The notes below the pieces were generated by a model, which was not told the origin of the DNA, did not search any database, and was given only the letters and a program-made list of their open reading frames with translations. 64,000 bases of DNA. Origin: Silene conica (taxonomy: Eukaryota > Streptophyta > Magnoliopsida > Caryophyllales > Caryophyllaceae). The position numbers and the translations under genes are program-made. Shown here piece by piece: positions 10,298 through 22,942 of the stretch. Location of the stretch: assembly GCA_029255685.2 (NCBI GenBank), contig CM055312.2, positions 10,564,649 to 10,628,648 on the forward strand. The letters run 5' to 3'. The stretch's first letter is position 1, and each line of letters starts with the position of its first letter.

Positions 10298-10688
10298 TTA
10301 ATCTATCTACCCCACCCACTTTTTTCCCCACACCCTCTTTCCTCTGCAAAATACCCCACTTTCCCTTCCCCTTTTCTCCATGTTCATGAAGCTCCACCAT
10401 TTTCTCCATGAACATGAAGATTTTCTCTCTATTGTTATTCAAAAGTTGGAGAGTATTTTTTCTCCATAATGGAGGATGAAGAGCTTTTGCTCCATTGTTA
10501 TTGTTGCTCTTTGTATTATCTTCAAAAAGTGCGGACAATTCTGATCCAACTTGAGTGACCGACTTGAACACGGACAAATCCAATTTGTTAACACTCAAGA
10601 ATTCACAAATAGAAACCGATCCGGTTGGACCTGATGAAGATTTGTAACCCGACATGACTCGATAATCGGTGACTTGAACCCGACCCAA
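10278..10688 (-). other. Hypothetical 136-codon frame of doubtful status
   Basis: The minus frame begins with ATG at 10688 and ends inside the right inverted repeat of the neighbouring element. It is rich in Ser, Asn, Lys and Gly, and I recognise no domain. Overlap with the inverted repeat and the low-complexity C-terminus argue against a real gene; it could be a host fragment picked up by the element. Confidence 0.2.
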
Positions 10689-11283
10689 AACATACCCGAA
10701 ATTACCCGACCCGTTTAAATTAGTGATCCGACAATTATTAAGTTTAATAATATTAAAACGAGAATGATTTTGTGTTTAGATTGATGTCGTTGACTTCATA
10801 ATGAAATAATTTAACCAAATAATGGTTAAAAACTAAATTTAGTGATCGAAAATTAAATTAATGTGATGAAGTAACCGGGCCCGATAATTCCCCGACGCAA
10901 ACCCAACCTGACACATCAATTGACCGGAGACAACCTAACCTGATAATGCTCTGAACCCGACCTGACCCGAACGGGTTGACTGACCCGATATGCCCCGTGA
11001 TTCTAGTGATCTTTCCCGTTTGATTGACTTTTTTTTTGCAATTCCTCCCAATTAGGTATCAGTTTATTGCTTGTATGTATTCATATTATCTTAGAACTCC
11101 TGCAAAACTGTACGGATATGTATAAAAAAAATATAAAAATTTAATAGTCATTTGAAATTTTATAGTTATCATATTACTCAATATTAGTTTGAATGTACAA
11201 CATCTTACAGATACAAATTAAAGCACGATATTAAATCGAGAATAAACGTTTATAGTACTCCTAACAATTAGCTCAAAATGATA
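10689..11283. other. Non-coding, AT-rich DNA with degenerate ACCCGA words
   Basis: I see no gene here. Between about 10870 and 11000 the words ACCCGA and CCTGACC recur in a degenerate way, which suggests an old decayed repeat. The rest is AT-rich. Confidence 0.5.
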
Positions 11284-11291
11284 CTCCCTCC

Positions 11292-11831
11292 TAGGGGTGG
11301 TAACGAGTCGAGCCGAGCCCGAGCTTGGCATTGCTCGGCTTGTGCTCGATTACCAAAACTCGAGCTCGAGGTCGAGCCAATCTTACCCGAGTTTGAAAAA
11401 AATGTGCTCGTTACAAAGCTTGCGAGCTTTAACACGAGCTCGAGCCAAACTCGAGCCCAAATCAAGCCTATAAAAAATTGTTTATTTTTTAAATTTTTTT
11501 CTTTCCATATTCTCAATAACAAGGTTCAAATGTTTGATGTAAAAGTTTTTAGCAAATCAACAAGATATATGATATGTATGGTCCAAAGATATAATAATGA
11601 TCAAGTATTTTTATAAAATATGACCACATTTTTATAAAATATGATTAATAACTTATGTAATCTCAAATGTTCGAGCCGCTCGCGAGCTTTTCTAGTCGAG
11701 TCAGCCTTTGATCGGCTTGACTCGTTAAATTTTCGAGCCGAGCCCGAGCTCGAGTCGAGCTCGCACGAGCTGAGCTTTGATCGAGCCGATCTCGAGTTCT
11801 CGCGAGGTGTCTTGTCTCATTAACAGACCTA
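11292..11831. mobile_element. Non-autonomous hAT-type element (540 bp)
   Basis: The 8-bp duplication CTCCCTCC flanks the element at 11284-11291 and 11832-11839, the size made by hAT transposases. The ends are imperfect inverted repeats: TAGGGGTGGTAACGAG against TAGGTCTGTTAATGAG. Both subterminal regions are crowded with the words CGAGCTCGAGC and GTCGAGCC in both orientations, like the transposase-binding repeats of hAT elements. No transposase frame is present. Confidence 0.8.
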
Positions 11832-12045
11832 CTCCCTCCATTCAAATCGAAACTACAAATTTCTCTTTTGTACACTATAAACAGCTAAACTTTCAACTCC
11901 AATTTTCTTTTAATACGTTAGATAAAATAGATTCATGTGAGATCTTGTTTGATTCGGCTTTACGAGTACATTGAAAATATATAATTTTTATAATTTTTGC
12001 GAATTAGTTAAAGATATTTAACACGTAAAACATGTCTTGAAAAAG

Positions 12046-13593
12046 TGATACGTGTCTATTTTATGATGTTTTACATCTATTATTACACGCATTTTGTCGC
12101 TCATTTACTATGTTTTAGCCTTTATTTCCCAACAATTGTCTACTTTCGTATTTTTATGCTCTTTTGCAGAATTATGCGGAAAAGGGACGATTTTATACCA
12201 AATTTATGCCCTCGGGATTTTTCATGACCAAGGAACGTGGACAAGTCAACTCGAAGCGCGAACCGAGTACCAAGATGTCAAACCGAGAAGAAATCGAGAC
12301 TGACCTACAGGAAAGTAGGTCGACCGACCTACTACTCTGGTCGGTCGACTTGAGGACTGCTATAAAAAGATCAGAAGTCCACCAAGCCCGACAAGAGGTC
12401 GACCGACCTCATCACATGGTCGGTCGACCACAGCGCAGTCTCAGAATTTTCCGCAAAGCCCAATCGCGTGATTAGGTCATTAGGAGACTTATGTTTTTCG
12501 CCTATTTAAGCTAATCTCAGGATTAGGGTTAAACATCTTTGATTCTATCAAGTTCTCTATCTAGTTTTAATCTTTCAATTATCTTTAAACACTTTTCTTT
12601 AAGTTTTACTCATTGTAATCATCAATCTTTCCGCGGGATTCAATAAAGTTTGTTCTTTTCTGCCTTAATCCTTGTTTCCGGTAATTCTCTTCTTAATTAC
12701 AGTTTCATTATTGTTATTTTAGAATTGCTTGCATCCGGGTTAAGTTAGAATCCCAAAGCCTTTATTGTTATTGCATGCTTAGAATAATGATCGCCATGAA
12801 TTCCATTTTCATTGATATTATTGTTGTTATTTCAGTTTCCATGAGTAGCTAAATTACATATGTTAGGATGTAGGGAGTAAATAACGTAGATGATGCGAAT
12901 CCCGAGACCGACTGTAGCAGCGCCTTGGTCGGCCGACCAGCCTAACTGGTCGGTCGACTGAGGTGTTGGTCGGCCGACTGGACTAGCTGGTCGGTCGACC
13001 GACGCGCGTATGTTTTCAAACCGTTTTTCTTCGTAGACTATAATAACCTACAATGAGACTGAAAAGAAACTTGTAGGATGTTACTAATGACCTACCCAAG
13101 ATTGAGAGATATGGGAAGGGCATTGGTTTACACTTTAAGACGGCTAGGTTACTTAAGACTGAAAGGTATGTGACCTATAATTTAGGATTCACCCTTATTG
13201 TTGACACCCAATAATTGTGAGACCTAGGAACTAATAGCATAGGCCGAAAGGAGCTATTAGGTACCATAGACCGAAAGGATATGTTACACCCCTTACGCGA
13301 CTGCAATACATGTTGATTTAGGATTTACACCATCGTAGCTATTTACTACCCGAATATCCTAGCATCCTTTTTATTATAAGTTTTATTTCATTCTTATTTT
13401 CTTGTTTTATTGTCTTTTTATCTAGAGTTAGTGACAACCAATTCAAACCTCCTAAATTGTTACCCTAAAAACATTGACCTTAAACAATAAACACTCCCCA
13501 CCTTTCTGTGGTTCGACCCTTGACTTACGCTATCTATAGTTAAAGTTTATGAATTATAAATTTTATCTTTGATACCCTCAACGACGGGTATCA
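12046..13593 (+). repeat. 5' LTR of Athila-type element (1548 bp)
   Basis: It runs from TGATACGTG to GGGTATCA, so the ends are inverted repeats of one another. The right LTR (30019-31521) is its partner. By eye they differ by about 30 substitutions (about 2%) plus a 45-bp deletion in the right copy. In the upstream part there are two paired palindromes (12318-12350 and 12397-12429), then a TATA-like CCTATTTAAGC near 12500. A further cluster lies at 12926-12993. Confidence 0.95.
12318..12429. repeat. Paired GGTCGACCGACC palindromes in 5' LTR
   Basis: Two hairpins lie side by side: arms at 12318-12329 with 12339-12350 (last base differs) and at 12397-12408 with 12418-12429. Each has GGTCGACCGACC, a loop of nine bases, then the complement GGTCGGTCGACC. 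A third cluster with variants (GGTCGGCCGACC and others) lies at 12926-12993. The right LTR has the same sets at 30291-30323, 30370-30402 and 30899-30972. Confidence 0.85.
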
Positions 13594-13598
13594 AATTT

Positions 13599-13616
13599 TG
13601 GCGCCGTTGTCGGGGA
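13599..13616 (+). other. Primer-binding site, tRNA-Asp type
   Basis: TGGCGCCGTTGTCGGGGA begins five bases after the LTR. It is the usual Athila-lineage site, complementary to the 3' end of tRNA-Asp with one mismatch as I remember the tRNA. Confidence 0.85.
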
Positions 13617-13715
13617 GGTGACGCCAGTGTTTATTGTTTTTTTTGTTTTTGTTTCTTTTGTTTAAGGAACTTTGTTCCTTAAACCTTCTCACTTTTTTCT
13701 TATAGTTTCTATCTT

Positions 13716-15185
13716 ATGCGCAGGTCAGTTCAAGGAGAACTCCTACCACTAGACCACGAGCTTGAGAAGACTCTAAGAGAAAGAAGAAAGCAGTTCTTAG
13801 AGAGTAGGGAAGGAGGTTCTCCATCTTCCTTATTCCAGGAGGATATTTTTGATCAACCATCGTCACCACCATCACCACAAAACAACCCACCTACACCAAA
13901 AACACCAACTTCACAACCAAATTCACCTCATAATCCACCTACACCAAAAACACCAACAAATACCTATTTCCAAGTTTTTGACGAAGAGGAAGAAAAGATG
14001 GCTGAAGAAGCTAGCATTGCAAGTCACTCTATGCCGCAGGCAAAAGATCTCTATAAGGGGTTCACTTTACCTGCAGGCACGAGGAAGCCATTTGAGGCCA
14101 AGCCTTCCTACATCTCCATGGTGGAGAGAAACCAGTTTGGAGGCGCGGCTAATGAAGATGCAGCTAGGCATATAGAACTCTTCACGGATTACATATGCTC
14201 CATAGCACCCCCAGATGGAGTGACGCAGGATCAAATTAAAGAAACTATGTTCATTTTTTCCCTCCGAGACTCGGCGAGGGAATGGTACAGAGATTTAGAC
14301 CGCACTGCTGCGGGAGTGACAGATTGGAACACATTGGCCTTAGCCTTCTATCGGAAATACTACTTCGCGGCTAAGACCAATGCCTTGAGAGCGCAGATAA
14401 CAAGTTTCAAGCAAGGACCTACTGAAGATTTTAGTGAGGCTTGGGACAGGTTCAAGAGACTTGTTCGATCTATACCCCATCATGGATTCGAACAATGGTT
14501 TTTTTGCAACCAGTTCTATAATGGCCTCTCTGATGACAACAGAGCCTACTTGGATGCTGCAGCTAATGGAAGGTTCCAAGATAATTCTGGGGAGACCAAG
14601 GGTCTCAAAATCATTGAAGATGTTGCTGTGCATAGAGCTGAACACGGGACTTCCCGTGGAAATCAAAGAAAGGCCGAATCTAATGTTGCGGCAGTAGAGG
14701 CCTTGATGGCTAAGTTGGATAAGCTAGAGAGTGGTGGAAAACTCGAGATGGGAAGTGGGAGTAAGGGTGGTATGTACCAAGTGAATGTCGTTCAAGACGG
14801 ACCATTCATTTGTGAGAGATGCGGTGGAGAGGGGCATGTTTCCAAATTTTGTACTTCGTCAAACGAAACATGCGCGACTTTCTAACACTACCGCAGGAAT
14901 AATTTCTATGACCCCAATAATAACAACATCCACCCAAACATGAGATGGACGAGTCAAAACGTCCTCAACCCACAACATCAACAACCACAACAAAACTCCA
15001 CTTATATCCCTCCGCACAAGCAAAACTATCAAAAAACCCCTTTCGCCCCGCAACCACCTTCTAACCCACCACCGAATACGGATGCTCTCATCCAAAATCT
15101 CATTGGGTTAGTTCAAAAGGAGTCACAGGCACGGGAGGCGGGTATGAAGATGTTAGAGTCCTTCTCAAATTGCGAGCAAGAATGA
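13716..15185 (+). pseudogene. gag: Athila-type gag, broken by a stop and a frameshift
   Basis: The frame starts at a true ATG with MRRSVQGELLPLDHELEKTL. A Pro/Thr-rich stretch follows at about residues 50-90, then the capsid-like gag domain (motifs ARHIELFTDYICSIAPPDGV, AREWYRDL, FKQGPTEDFSEAWDRFKRL). The zinc knuckle CERCGGEGHVSKFC fits C-x2-C-x4-H-x4-C. A TAA at 14883-14885 stops the frame, but the same frame reads on to 15185. Past that the coding sense moves to the next frame and continues into the LRSG motif at about 15253-15264. So the original protein was longer, and this copy has at least one nonsense codon and one frameshift. The Tekay element then inserted just downstream. Confidence 0.85.
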
Positions 15186-15292
15186 TACTAGGGCTCCATG
15201 TCAGCTTCCGACCAAGACGGACCAAAAAAAGAAAACTCTAAACATCATATCATTGCGGAGCGGGGCTAAGGTAGGAGGCGAGAATGCAGGTG

Positions 15293-15297
15293 GAAAG
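15293..15297. repeat. Target-site duplication GAAAG of the Tekay element
   Basis: GAAAG occurs immediately before the 5' LTR here and immediately after the 3' LTR at 25273-25277, a perfect 5-bp duplication. Confidence 0.95.
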
Positions 15298-17618
15298 TGT
15301 AATACCTCGAATTTTCGTTACGATTTTTTTTTATATAGTGGGTACACGACCAAGCGAAGGGGTTTATAAATTGGTTGTTTTAGTTATTTGTATTCGTTTT
15401 AGGTGGAGAGTTTTGGTCTTCGGTGGGGCTTGTAAGGGGGATCTATCCATCCTAGTTTGATATTTGTAGTAAGTTGTTGGTGGGGCTCGAACTAGGGATC
15501 TAGTGAAGCTTGGCCATGGGCCTCGAAATCAGTGTAAACAGCCCACCCTCACGTTGTGAACACAAACAAAACCTCACAACTTAGCTCTGACGCCTTATAA
15601 GAAGGTTGTCGACACCTTATCTGACCTAGCTACAAACCCTAAACCTACCTTACTCCACTCAGCCGACACCACACTCCAAGAAGGTCAGATCTTCACGGTG
15701 GTTAGACCTTGCCTGAACCCTTCGATTTAGACCGTAAAACAGGTATGCGCAGCCTGTGTTAACTCGTTGTTTTATGGTTGGTTTTCTTGTAATTGTTAAT
15801 GTTTTCGAAAAGGGGTTTGAGTGTCGGGTTTGGGTTCGTTCTGTGTTGGTTGTGTTGCTAGTATATGGAGGATGGTCAGGGGGTTGGTTTGGGTGTTTGT
15901 TTGTGTCTCAGGTGGTGTCGACAGGGGTGTTTATCACCCCTGGTTACAGCCGTTACGGTTTTGGGATGTCGGGTTTGGGGTTGTGTTGTCTTTCGTGCCT
16001 CTGTAGTGATACAAGAAGTAGTCGTGGGTGGTGGTTCACGTCAAGGGTGAGTCAGGGGGTGGACTAGGAGTGGTTGTGGTGATAAGGAGTGTGTCGTATA
16101 GCGGCAAAGGGGGTTGTTGTCATGGTGGTTCTGGGGAGAACAGAGGAGCGAAGTGCTGGTAGTCGGTTGGGTGTTGTTTAGATTGGTTTGGGGGTGGTAC
16201 CACCGATGACTAGGGGGAGGTCGGTGCGGTGGTACCACCACGGTCAGATGGTTCAGGTATAGGGGTGTTTTTGGGTGGCAGTCACGGTGGTGCTGGTGGC
16301 GTGTAGGACTGTCGAACAGGGTCTGTTTCAGGGGGTTCTGGGAACGGTGGTTGCAGGTCATGTCGGAGTTATGGGTCAGGTCTGACTCACCGGCGGTCGG
16401 GGATGGAGTTCCTGGTGTCGTGGGGTTGGAGTGCAACCAGTGGTGTCGGGTAGTGGTAGTGGTTGGTGTTCAAGGTGGCTGGGGGTGGTCGTGCGAAGGG
16501 TTGGAAGTCACGGGTTGGCTGTTAGGTGTTTCGTGTATTGTTGATTGTTTTATTGTCTTTATTGTTTTATTATTACTTCTATTATTATTATTATTATTAT
16601 TAATATTACTATTATTATTTTACTTATTATTATTATTGTTTGGTTTGAAATGAATATTATTTATGGCAAATATATTAATATTTATGGTGAAGAATATTAC
16701 TTATTAAGGAAATGATTTTGGGCATTTAATGTAGGATATGGTATTTATGCACATTTTAAATAATTTGAATTTCGAACCAAGGTTGCTATTTTTGGAAGCT
16801 GCTATATATAGAAAGTTACTATAAATGGAAATGTGTATACGTATTACGAGAGTAGGAAGTTTATTAATTAAGTAATATACTTTTAGGTGGAAGTTTTCGT
16901 GTGGAGCACTTTTGAGAACAGTTGTTCACTTTGCCATTTTCTTCTGCAGTTACGAGGTAGGGGAAAGTACTGGTTATAATAATGTGTTATCTATTCTCAG
17001 TTGGCATTAAGCATGTTTGCTACCTAATATCATGTGATCATTGTATTGAGTTGTTATCTTATTCTGTGTTATCATACGATGTGAATATATATATAATGGG
17101 CCTTGTGGTATGGAGTTGAATCGGTGCGGAGTATATATATGGAGTTGGATCGGTGCGGAGTATATATGGCGTTGGATCGGTGCGGAGTATATATGGTGTT
17201 GGATCGGTGCGGAGTTTATTGGCGTTGGATCGGTGCGGAGTTTATTAATTATATTTGTTATGTTATTCTTTACCTACTCAACCTTGTGGTTGACCCTGTG
17301 TATTCGTGATCACCTGTGATGAACCAATTTTGGGGAGCAGAATGACAGGTGCTGAGACTAAGGGGGAACTAAGGGAGGAAGAGCTTGGATCCGGACCAGT
17401 TTAGATGTCTAGATCGCCTTAGTCAGTTTAGTTGAGTTGTACTTTATTTATGTTGTCAAGACTTTTGGTTACGGATGTAAGGACAAACTTGAGTTAATTG
17501 CTATTTAAAGTACTGTTTATCTTCCTTTGTATCTACTGCCTCGGGAAACCGGGATGGTAACATCTTTATTTATCTGAGGAGTCCTAGTACAGGCCCTTAA
17601 ATAAATGGGGGTGTTACA
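15298..17618 (+). repeat. 5' LTR of Tekay chromovirus (2321 bp)
   Basis: It runs from TGTAATACC to GTGTTACA and is nearly identical to 22943-25272. I count about eight substitutions and a 9-bp length change in an ATT microsatellite. The many frames in the GT-rich part are not genes. Confidence 0.97.
17111..17246 (+). repeat. Five-copy tandem repeat of about 27 bp in Tekay 5' LTR
   Basis: The unit GTTGGATCGGTGCGGAGTAT recurs five times with small changes; the same array is at 24765-24900 in the 3' LTR. An ATT microsatellite at about 16577-16602 differs in length between the LTRs. Confidence 0.9.
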
Positions 17619-17621
17619 AAG

Positions 17622-17633
17622 TGGTATCAGAGC
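17622..17633 (+). other. Primer-binding site, tRNA-iMet type
   Basis: TGGTATCAGAGC follows the 5' LTR after three bases; this is the common initiator-tRNA-Met site of chromoviruses and Copia elements. Confidence 0.93.
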
Positions 17634-18167
17634 GAACGATCCTCAGGCCTAACCTAATGAACCTAATGAATGTAGGAGAGTCTAAATAAAATGAACCCCG
17701 GGATAGGACTGTTAGGAGCACACTAAAGGGGAAGTATGAGTCTGGGGCCCCCTCACACCGAACCATAGCCCCTATCAGTTTTACCCGGGAACTCAGAGTG
17801 CATATACGAGAAAAAAGGGTAGAATAGGAGGTGGTGAAAGTGATAGCATACTGTGAAAAGTATGTTATGAGAATTCTGAATATAAGTGACTTTTGGAAAA
17901 GCCGGAAGGGGCATGATCATGAATGAATCTTTAACTGTTGGAAAAGGGTGTAAGTTGATGTGATATGTTAAGTGATTTGAAACATGATTAGTACTTCTTC
18001 TATCATCATGTTTATTGATATGCGGTTATGTGATCCCGAGCCATGTTATAGTTTTCTGATTATTCAATTTGATAGCTGATGCTAGACCTTATCGTTTAGG
18101 GATTTAGCCCTAACCCTAATGTGTGCCCACATAAGTCGGGACTCATGTCTTTCTGTTGTATTATAGT

Positions 18168-19403
18168 ATGCCTCCGCGAAGAGATAATGCAGTTAACATC
18201 ACCCAAGAGGAGGTGGACCGTTTGATAGCTGAAAATGAGGCCCTAAAGGCCAAACGTATGGACTCCGCGAAAATGAGCACAATCATCGCAAGACATCACC
18301 CTACCCAATTCACCGGGGAGGGGGAACCTCATCTGCTGGGAGCCTGGTGCCGGGAATTCGGTAACCTGTTCGAGTTGGTGGATTGCCCTGGAGAATTGAG
18401 GGTGGACCAGGCTGCCCACTATCTGAGGGGCATGGCTGGCGACTGGTGGACCGCAAATAAGGGAGAGATTCGGGAAGCGGCCAGAGAGGATGGAACCGAG
18501 TTTGTCCCTTGGGACGGATTCAAGGGGGTCTTGAACGAGGTGTTTCTACCAGAATTCCAAAAGAGCAAACTGAGGGAGGAGTTCGACTCATTCACGATGG
18601 CAGAGGACATGACCGTAGAGGCTTACTACAGGAAGTTCATCCAGTTGGTGCACTACGTGGGAGACATGGGTTTCGACGACGCTATGCTAGCAATGAAATT
18701 TGAGAGGGGATTATCAATCGCCATCAAAAAGAGACTGATTGCAGCTCCGCCCACCACAGTCCGTGACATCTATTTAAGGGCTGGGGCGGCGGAGAGGCTT
18801 TCGGATATGATCCAAAAGGACAAGAAGTCCAAGACAGAAAAGAGGAAAGCTGAAACAGTAGCTGAGGGTTCAGGATCGAAAAGGCAAAGTCATAACAAGT
18901 ACAGTGGGTATTTCGGGAGTAGTGCCTCTGGTGGTGCGAGGAATCAGAGTGGGAGCAATCACATGAGTGGGGTTTCTGGCAGTGGCTCAGCCGGAATAGT
19001 GTGTTATGGCTGTGGAAAGAGGGGACATAAGCAGGCGGTGTGTCGTTCGTCGGGAGGAAATCAATCTGGGGGCTATCGTACACCTACATCCGGATACCAG
19101 GGATCCCGTACTCAGTCCTATGGTAGTAGTGGCTATCGCACACCCACGACAAACTATGGTGGGGGTGCGAAATCTGGAGGGAGCAGCAATTATCAGAGGA
19201 ATTACAATAACTATCAGAACCGTGCGTACCAGAACCAGAACCAGGGGAATGGAAGCAATCAGAGGACGGGAACAGAAGGAAATCAGCAGGCTGGGACATC
19301 TGGTGCCAGTCAGAGTGGGGTCAAGTCCAGTGGCAAGCTCTTTGCCATGGGAAAGCAGGCAGCTCAAGAGGATGCGCATGTGGTAACGGTACTTTTCTTG
19401 TGA
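18168..19403 (+). CDS. gag: Tekay gag (capsid and zinc knuckle)
   Basis: The first ATG ([19 protein letters not shown]) gives about 411 residues. The capsid domain includes [23 protein letters not shown] and [20 protein letters not shown] Lys-rich stretch and a Ser/Gly-rich linker follow. The zinc knuckle [14 protein letters not shown] lies near residue 270-285, then a Gln/Asn/Gly-rich tail. In relatives gag runs into protease in one frame; here the run VVTVLFL then TGA (19401-19403) looks like loss of one base near 19387-19390, after which the protease continues in the -1 frame. A programmed -1 shift cannot be excluded but no slippery heptamer is obvious. Confidence 0.88.
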   Translation: MPPRRDNAVNITQEEVDRLIAENEALKAKRMDSAKMSTIIARHHPTQFTGEGEPHLLGAWCREFGNLFELVDCPGELRVDQAAHYLRGMAGDWWTANKGEIREAAREDGTEFVPWDGFKGVLNEVFLPEFQKSKLREEFDSFTMAEDMTVEAYYRKFIQLVHYVGDMGFDDAMLAMKFERGLSIAIKKRLIAAPPTTVRDIYLRAGAAERLSDMIQKDKKSKTEKRKAETVAEGSGSKRQSHNKYSGYFGSSASGGARNQSGSNHMSGVSGSGSAGIVCYGCGKRGHKQAVCRSSGGNQSGGYRTPTSGYQGSRTQSYGSSGYRTPTTNYGGGAKSGGSSNYQRNYNNYQNRAYQNQNQGNGSNQRTGTEGNQQAGTSGASQSGVKSSGKLFAMGKQAAQEDAHVVTVLFL

Positions 19404-22400
19404 ACTCTAAACCTACTTTCGTACTTTTCGATTCCGGTGCCACCCATTCGTTTGTGTCTAGAGATCATGTTAAGGCCTTGGGACTTGAGAGATTCGACTG
19501 GATCGCAGATTCAGTGACCATACCTTCAGGAGAGTCAATAGCTTGTAATAGAGTTTATGGAAGTATACCCATTAAAATCGGGGAAGCAATTTTCTATTGT
19601 GACCTCATAAGGTTTCCACTGGGGGGCTTTGAGGTGATTCTGGGAATGGATTGGCTAGGGAAGTATCGAGCTTTCATCGACTGCTATCAAAAGAAAATTT
19701 CCTTGAAGGGACCCAAGGGAGTGAGGGTATCCTACAAGGGGTACAGAGTCAAACCAAAGATCAAATTTATATCTGTCAATACCCTAAAGTCTAGCTTGCG
19801 GAAAGGAGAAAGCCTAATTTTGTGCCAAATGTGGGATTGTGAGGCTGAGACCCCCAAGACTAGTGAAATTCCAGTGGTACGGGAGTTTGAGGGAGTATTC
19901 CGAGATGATGTTCCGGGGTTACCACCGAGGAGGGAAGTGGAATTTTCCATTGACCTAAAACCTGGGGCGGGACCAATATCTAAGTCACAGTACCGCATGG
20001 GACCAAAAGAAATGGAGGAGTTGAAGAAGCAATTGGATGAGCTAGCTGAGAAAGGGTTCATCCGACCCAGTGTGTCGCCCTGGGGAGCACCTGTTCTATT
20101 TGTGAAGAAGAAGGATGGGATTTTGAGGTTGTGTGTAGACTACCGAGAGCTAAACAATGTAACCATCAAGAACCGTTATCCTTTGCCGAGAATTGACGAC
20201 TTGTTCGATCAGTTAAGTGGAGCTGGGGTTTTCTCCAAGATTGATTTGAGATCCGGGTATCATCAATTGAGGATAAAGGATGAAGATATTCCGAAAACCG
20301 CTTTCCGAACGAGGTATGGCCACTATGAATTTGTGGTTATGCCCTTTGGATTGACTAATGCTCCAGCTGTGTTCATGGACTTGATGAACCGAGTTTTCAG
20401 CCCATATCTAGACAAGTTCGTGGTGGTATTCATAGATGATATCCTGGTATATTCTAAGAATGCAGAAGAGCACGAGGATCATTTGCGAAAGGTACTTCAG
20501 ACTTTGGAGGAGCATAAACTCAATGCTAAGTTGAGTAAGTGCGAGTTCTGGTTAGAGAAAGTGGCGTTTCTGGGGCATGTCATTTCCAAGGAAGGGGTAT
20601 CCGTCGACCCTAGTAAAATCGAAGCTGTGACTAAATGGCAAAGTCCGAAGAATGTGGGGGAGATTCGAAGTTTTCTGGGGTTGGCAGGTTATTACCGGCG
20701 ATTCGTCAAAGACTTTTCGAAGATAGCAAAGCCGTTAACGTCGTTAATGAGGAAGGAGAACCGTTTTGTCTGGGATGAGAGTTGTGAGAAGGCATTCCTA
20801 ACTCTTAAGGAACGCCTGACAACAGCTCCTATCCTGGCCTTGCCAGTTGGAAGTGATAATTTCGAGGTTTACACCGACGCTTCAAAGCATGGGCTGGGTT
20901 GTGTGCTAATGCAGAATGGGAGAGTGATCGCGTATGCTTCTCGCCAGTTGAAGACCTACGAAGAGAATTATCCGACTCATGATTTGGAGTTGGGCGCTGT
21001 GGTCTTTGCACTGAAATTGTGGCGTCATTACCTTTATGGAGCCACTTTTAAGGTGTTTTCTGATCATAAGAGCCTGAAGTATATCTACACCCAGAGAGAG
21101 TTGAACATGCGACAGAGGAGGTGGATAGAGTTAATTGGAGATTATGATATGCAGATTGTCTACCACGAAGGCAAGGCAAATGTGGTAGCTGACGCCCTAA
21201 GTAGGAAATCTGTCCATGCTTTGGGTTGTGCCAGATCGAGAGTGAGGTTGCATGGTGAACTAAGGGAGATGGGAATATTCATGATCCGGAAAGGGGATGC
21301 CCTTAGTGACTTGACAGTGGAGCCTGAGTTGTATGGGGAGATTCGGGAGTTACAACAGAACGATGAGAAAATCCAGAAGTGGCGTTTGATGGTGGAAAAT
21401 GGGGTTGGTAGTGAGGCATCCAAGTTCAGTATTCATACCGACGGTAGTTTGAGGTTCAGTGGGCGATGGTGTGTACCGAATGTTGAGGAGCTAAGGAAGA
21501 AGATCATGACTGAAGCTCATGCTACTCCTTATTCTGTTCACCCAGGGGGTGATAAGCTGTATAAGGACCTTAAGAAGACGTTTTGGTGGCCGAATATGAA
21601 GAAGGAGGTCGCGGAGTTTCTCTCGAGGTGTTTGACGTGTCAACGAGTAAAAGGGGAGCATAAGAGACCTCAAGGGAAGGTTCAGCCATTGAATGTGCCA
21701 GAGTGGAAGTGGGAGAATATTTCGATGGACTTTATTGTGGGGTTGCCTCGGACTCAGAGGGGCAACAACATGATTTGGGTGATCGTGGATCGTTTAACTA
21801 AGTCAGCTCACTTTATTCCCATGAAAGATACCTGGAGTAAAGCTGAATTGGCTAAGTCATATGTTCAGAATGTGGTCAAACTGCATGGCGTACCCAAGGA
21901 TATTGTTTCAGATCGGGACTCGAGGTTTATATCCAGATTTTGGCAGGAGTTGCAGGCTGCTTTGGGTACCCAGTTGAAGATGAGTACAGCCTTCCATCCG
22001 GCTACAGATGGTCAGACTGAGAGGACAATTCAGACTCTTGAGGATATGTTAAGGGCTTGTGTACTTGAGTTCGGAGGATCTTGGGAGGATCGACTGGGGT
22101 TGATCGAGTTTTCCTATAATAACAGTTATCATGCGAGCATAGGCATGGCCCCTTTTGAGGCTCTGTACGGGAGGAAGTGTAGGAGCCCTGTGTGTTGGGA
22201 TGATCGAGCCGATGTTGTGACATTGGGGCCAGATATGATTCAGGAGATGGTGGAGCAGGTTCAGATTATTCGTCAGAGGATGAGGGCCGCTCAGGATCGA
22301 CAGAAGAGCTATGCTGATCTGAAGAGGAGCGATATTTCATTTGAGGCCGGAGAGAAAGTCCTACTGAAAGTCTCTCCGATGAAGGGTGTGATGAGATTCG

Positions 22401-22765
22401 GCAAGCGTGGCAAACTGAGTCAGAAATTTATTGGACCATTTGAGATTTTGGACAGAGTTGGAGAGGTGGCATATCGCTTAGCTTTACCTCCAGCCCTATC
22501 CAAGGTCCATAATGTGTTCCATGTGTCGCAGTTGAGGAAATACGTGAGTGATCCATCACATGTGCTTCAGCATGAGGTGATCGAGGTAGATGAGCAGTTG
22601 GCATACATTGAGACTCCGAAGGAAATTCTGGACAGGAAGGTACGAAAGACTCGCAATGGCGAGACGCCCTTGGTGAAGGTCTTGTGGACCAACCATAATC
22701 AGGAGGAGGCTACGTGGGAGCCTGAGGCAGCTATGAGGGAGCGTTACCCACATTTGTTTGATTGA
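19400..22765 (+). CDS. pol: Tekay pol: protease, reverse transcriptase, RNase H, integrase, chromodomain
   Basis: The frame is about 1121 residues and has no ATG at its start (GTG at 19400), as expected if it was fused to gag. Protease has DSGATHSF at about residues 11-18. Reverse transcriptase spans about 220-400 with FIDD at 344-347. RNase H follows ([15 protein letters not shown]). Integrase shows the HPGG...CLTCQRVK zinc finger and the D, D and E triad in [17 protein letters not shown] and TDGQTERT. The end, from [12 protein letters not shown] to TWEPEAAM, is a chromodomain-like fold that in this clade targets insertion to heterochromatin. All domains look intact; only the link to gag is broken. 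Confidence 0.93.
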   Translation: MNSKPTFVLFDSGATHSFVSRDHVKALGLERFDWIADSVTIPSGESIACNRVYGSIPIKIGEAIFYCDLIRFPLGGFEVILGMDWLGKYRAFIDCYQKKISLKGPKGVRVSYKGYRVKPKIKFISVNTLKSSLRKGESLILCQMWDCEAETPKTSEIPVVREFEGVFRDDVPGLPPRREVEFSIDLKPGAGPISKSQYRMGPKEMEELKKQLDELAEKGFIRPSVSPWGAPVLFVKKKDGILRLCVDYRELNNVTIKNRYPLPRIDDLFDQLSGAGVFSKIDLRSGYHQLRIKDEDIPKTAFRTRYGHYEFVVMPFGLTNAPAVFMDLMNRVFSPYLDKFVVVFIDDILVYSKNAEEHEDHLRKVLQTLEEHKLNAKLSKCEFWLEKVAFLGHVISKEGVSVDPSKIEAVTKWQSPKNVGEIRSFLGLAGYYRRFVKDFSKIAKPLTSLMRKENRFVWDESCEKAFLTLKERLTTAPILALPVGSDNFEVYTDASKHGLGCVLMQNGRVIAYASRQLKTYEENYPTHDLELGAVVFALKLWRHYLYGATFKVFSDHKSLKYIYTQRELNMRQRRWIELIGDYDMQIVYHEGKANVVADALSRKSVHALGCARSRVRLHGELREMGIFMIRKGDALSDLTVEPELYGEIRELQQNDEKIQKWRLMVENGVGSEASKFSIHTDGSLRFSGRWCVPNVEELRKKIMTEAHATPYSVHPGGDKLYKDLKKTFWWPNMKKEVAEFLSRCLTCQRVKGEHKRPQGKVQPLNVPEWKWENISMDFIVGLPRTQRGNNMIWVIVDRLTKSAHFIPMKDTWSKAELAKSYVQNVVKLHGVPKDIVSDRDSRFISRFWQELQAALGTQLKMSTAFHPATDGQTERTIQTLEDMLRACVLEFGGSWEDRLGLIEFSYNNSYHASIGMAPFEALYGRKCRSPVCWDDRADVVTLGPDMIQEMVEQVQIIRQRMRAAQDRQKSYADLKRSDISFEAGEKVLLKVSPMKGVMRFGKRGKLSQKFIGPFEILDRVGEVAYRLALPPALSKVHNVFHVSQLRKYVSDPSHVLQHEVIEVDEQLAYIETPKEILDRKVRKTRNGETPLVKVLWTNHNQEEATWEPEAAMRERYPHLFD

Positions 22766-22930
22766 GGTAAGTTACGCGGACGTAACTTTTCTTTAAGGGG
22801 GGTGGAATGTGATATCATGTGTTTTAGCTAGGTTTATGCAGACGGTTTTGTGATATTGTATTCCAAGTTCGTTTGGATGGTTTGTTTTGTCACCTAAGGG
22901 TGGTCGAACTTCGGGACGAAGTTCTTTTTA

Positions 22931-22942
22931 AGGGGGGAAGAC
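22931..22942 (+). other. Polypurine tract of Tekay element
   Basis: AGGGGGGAAGAC directly precedes the 3' LTR. Confidence 0.85.

Noticed and set aside
15756..16653. Several plus and minus frames of 60-130 codons in GT-rich DNA
   Set aside because: They lie inside the Tekay LTR, are repeated in the other LTR (23401-24307), and consist of low-complexity Val/Gly/Trp or Thr/His/Pro runs; no domain and overlapping in several frames.
17111..17246. Regular direct repeats looking like a CRISPR array
   Set aside because: The units are tandem with almost no unique spacers and are duplicated exactly in the other LTR of a plant retrotransposon.
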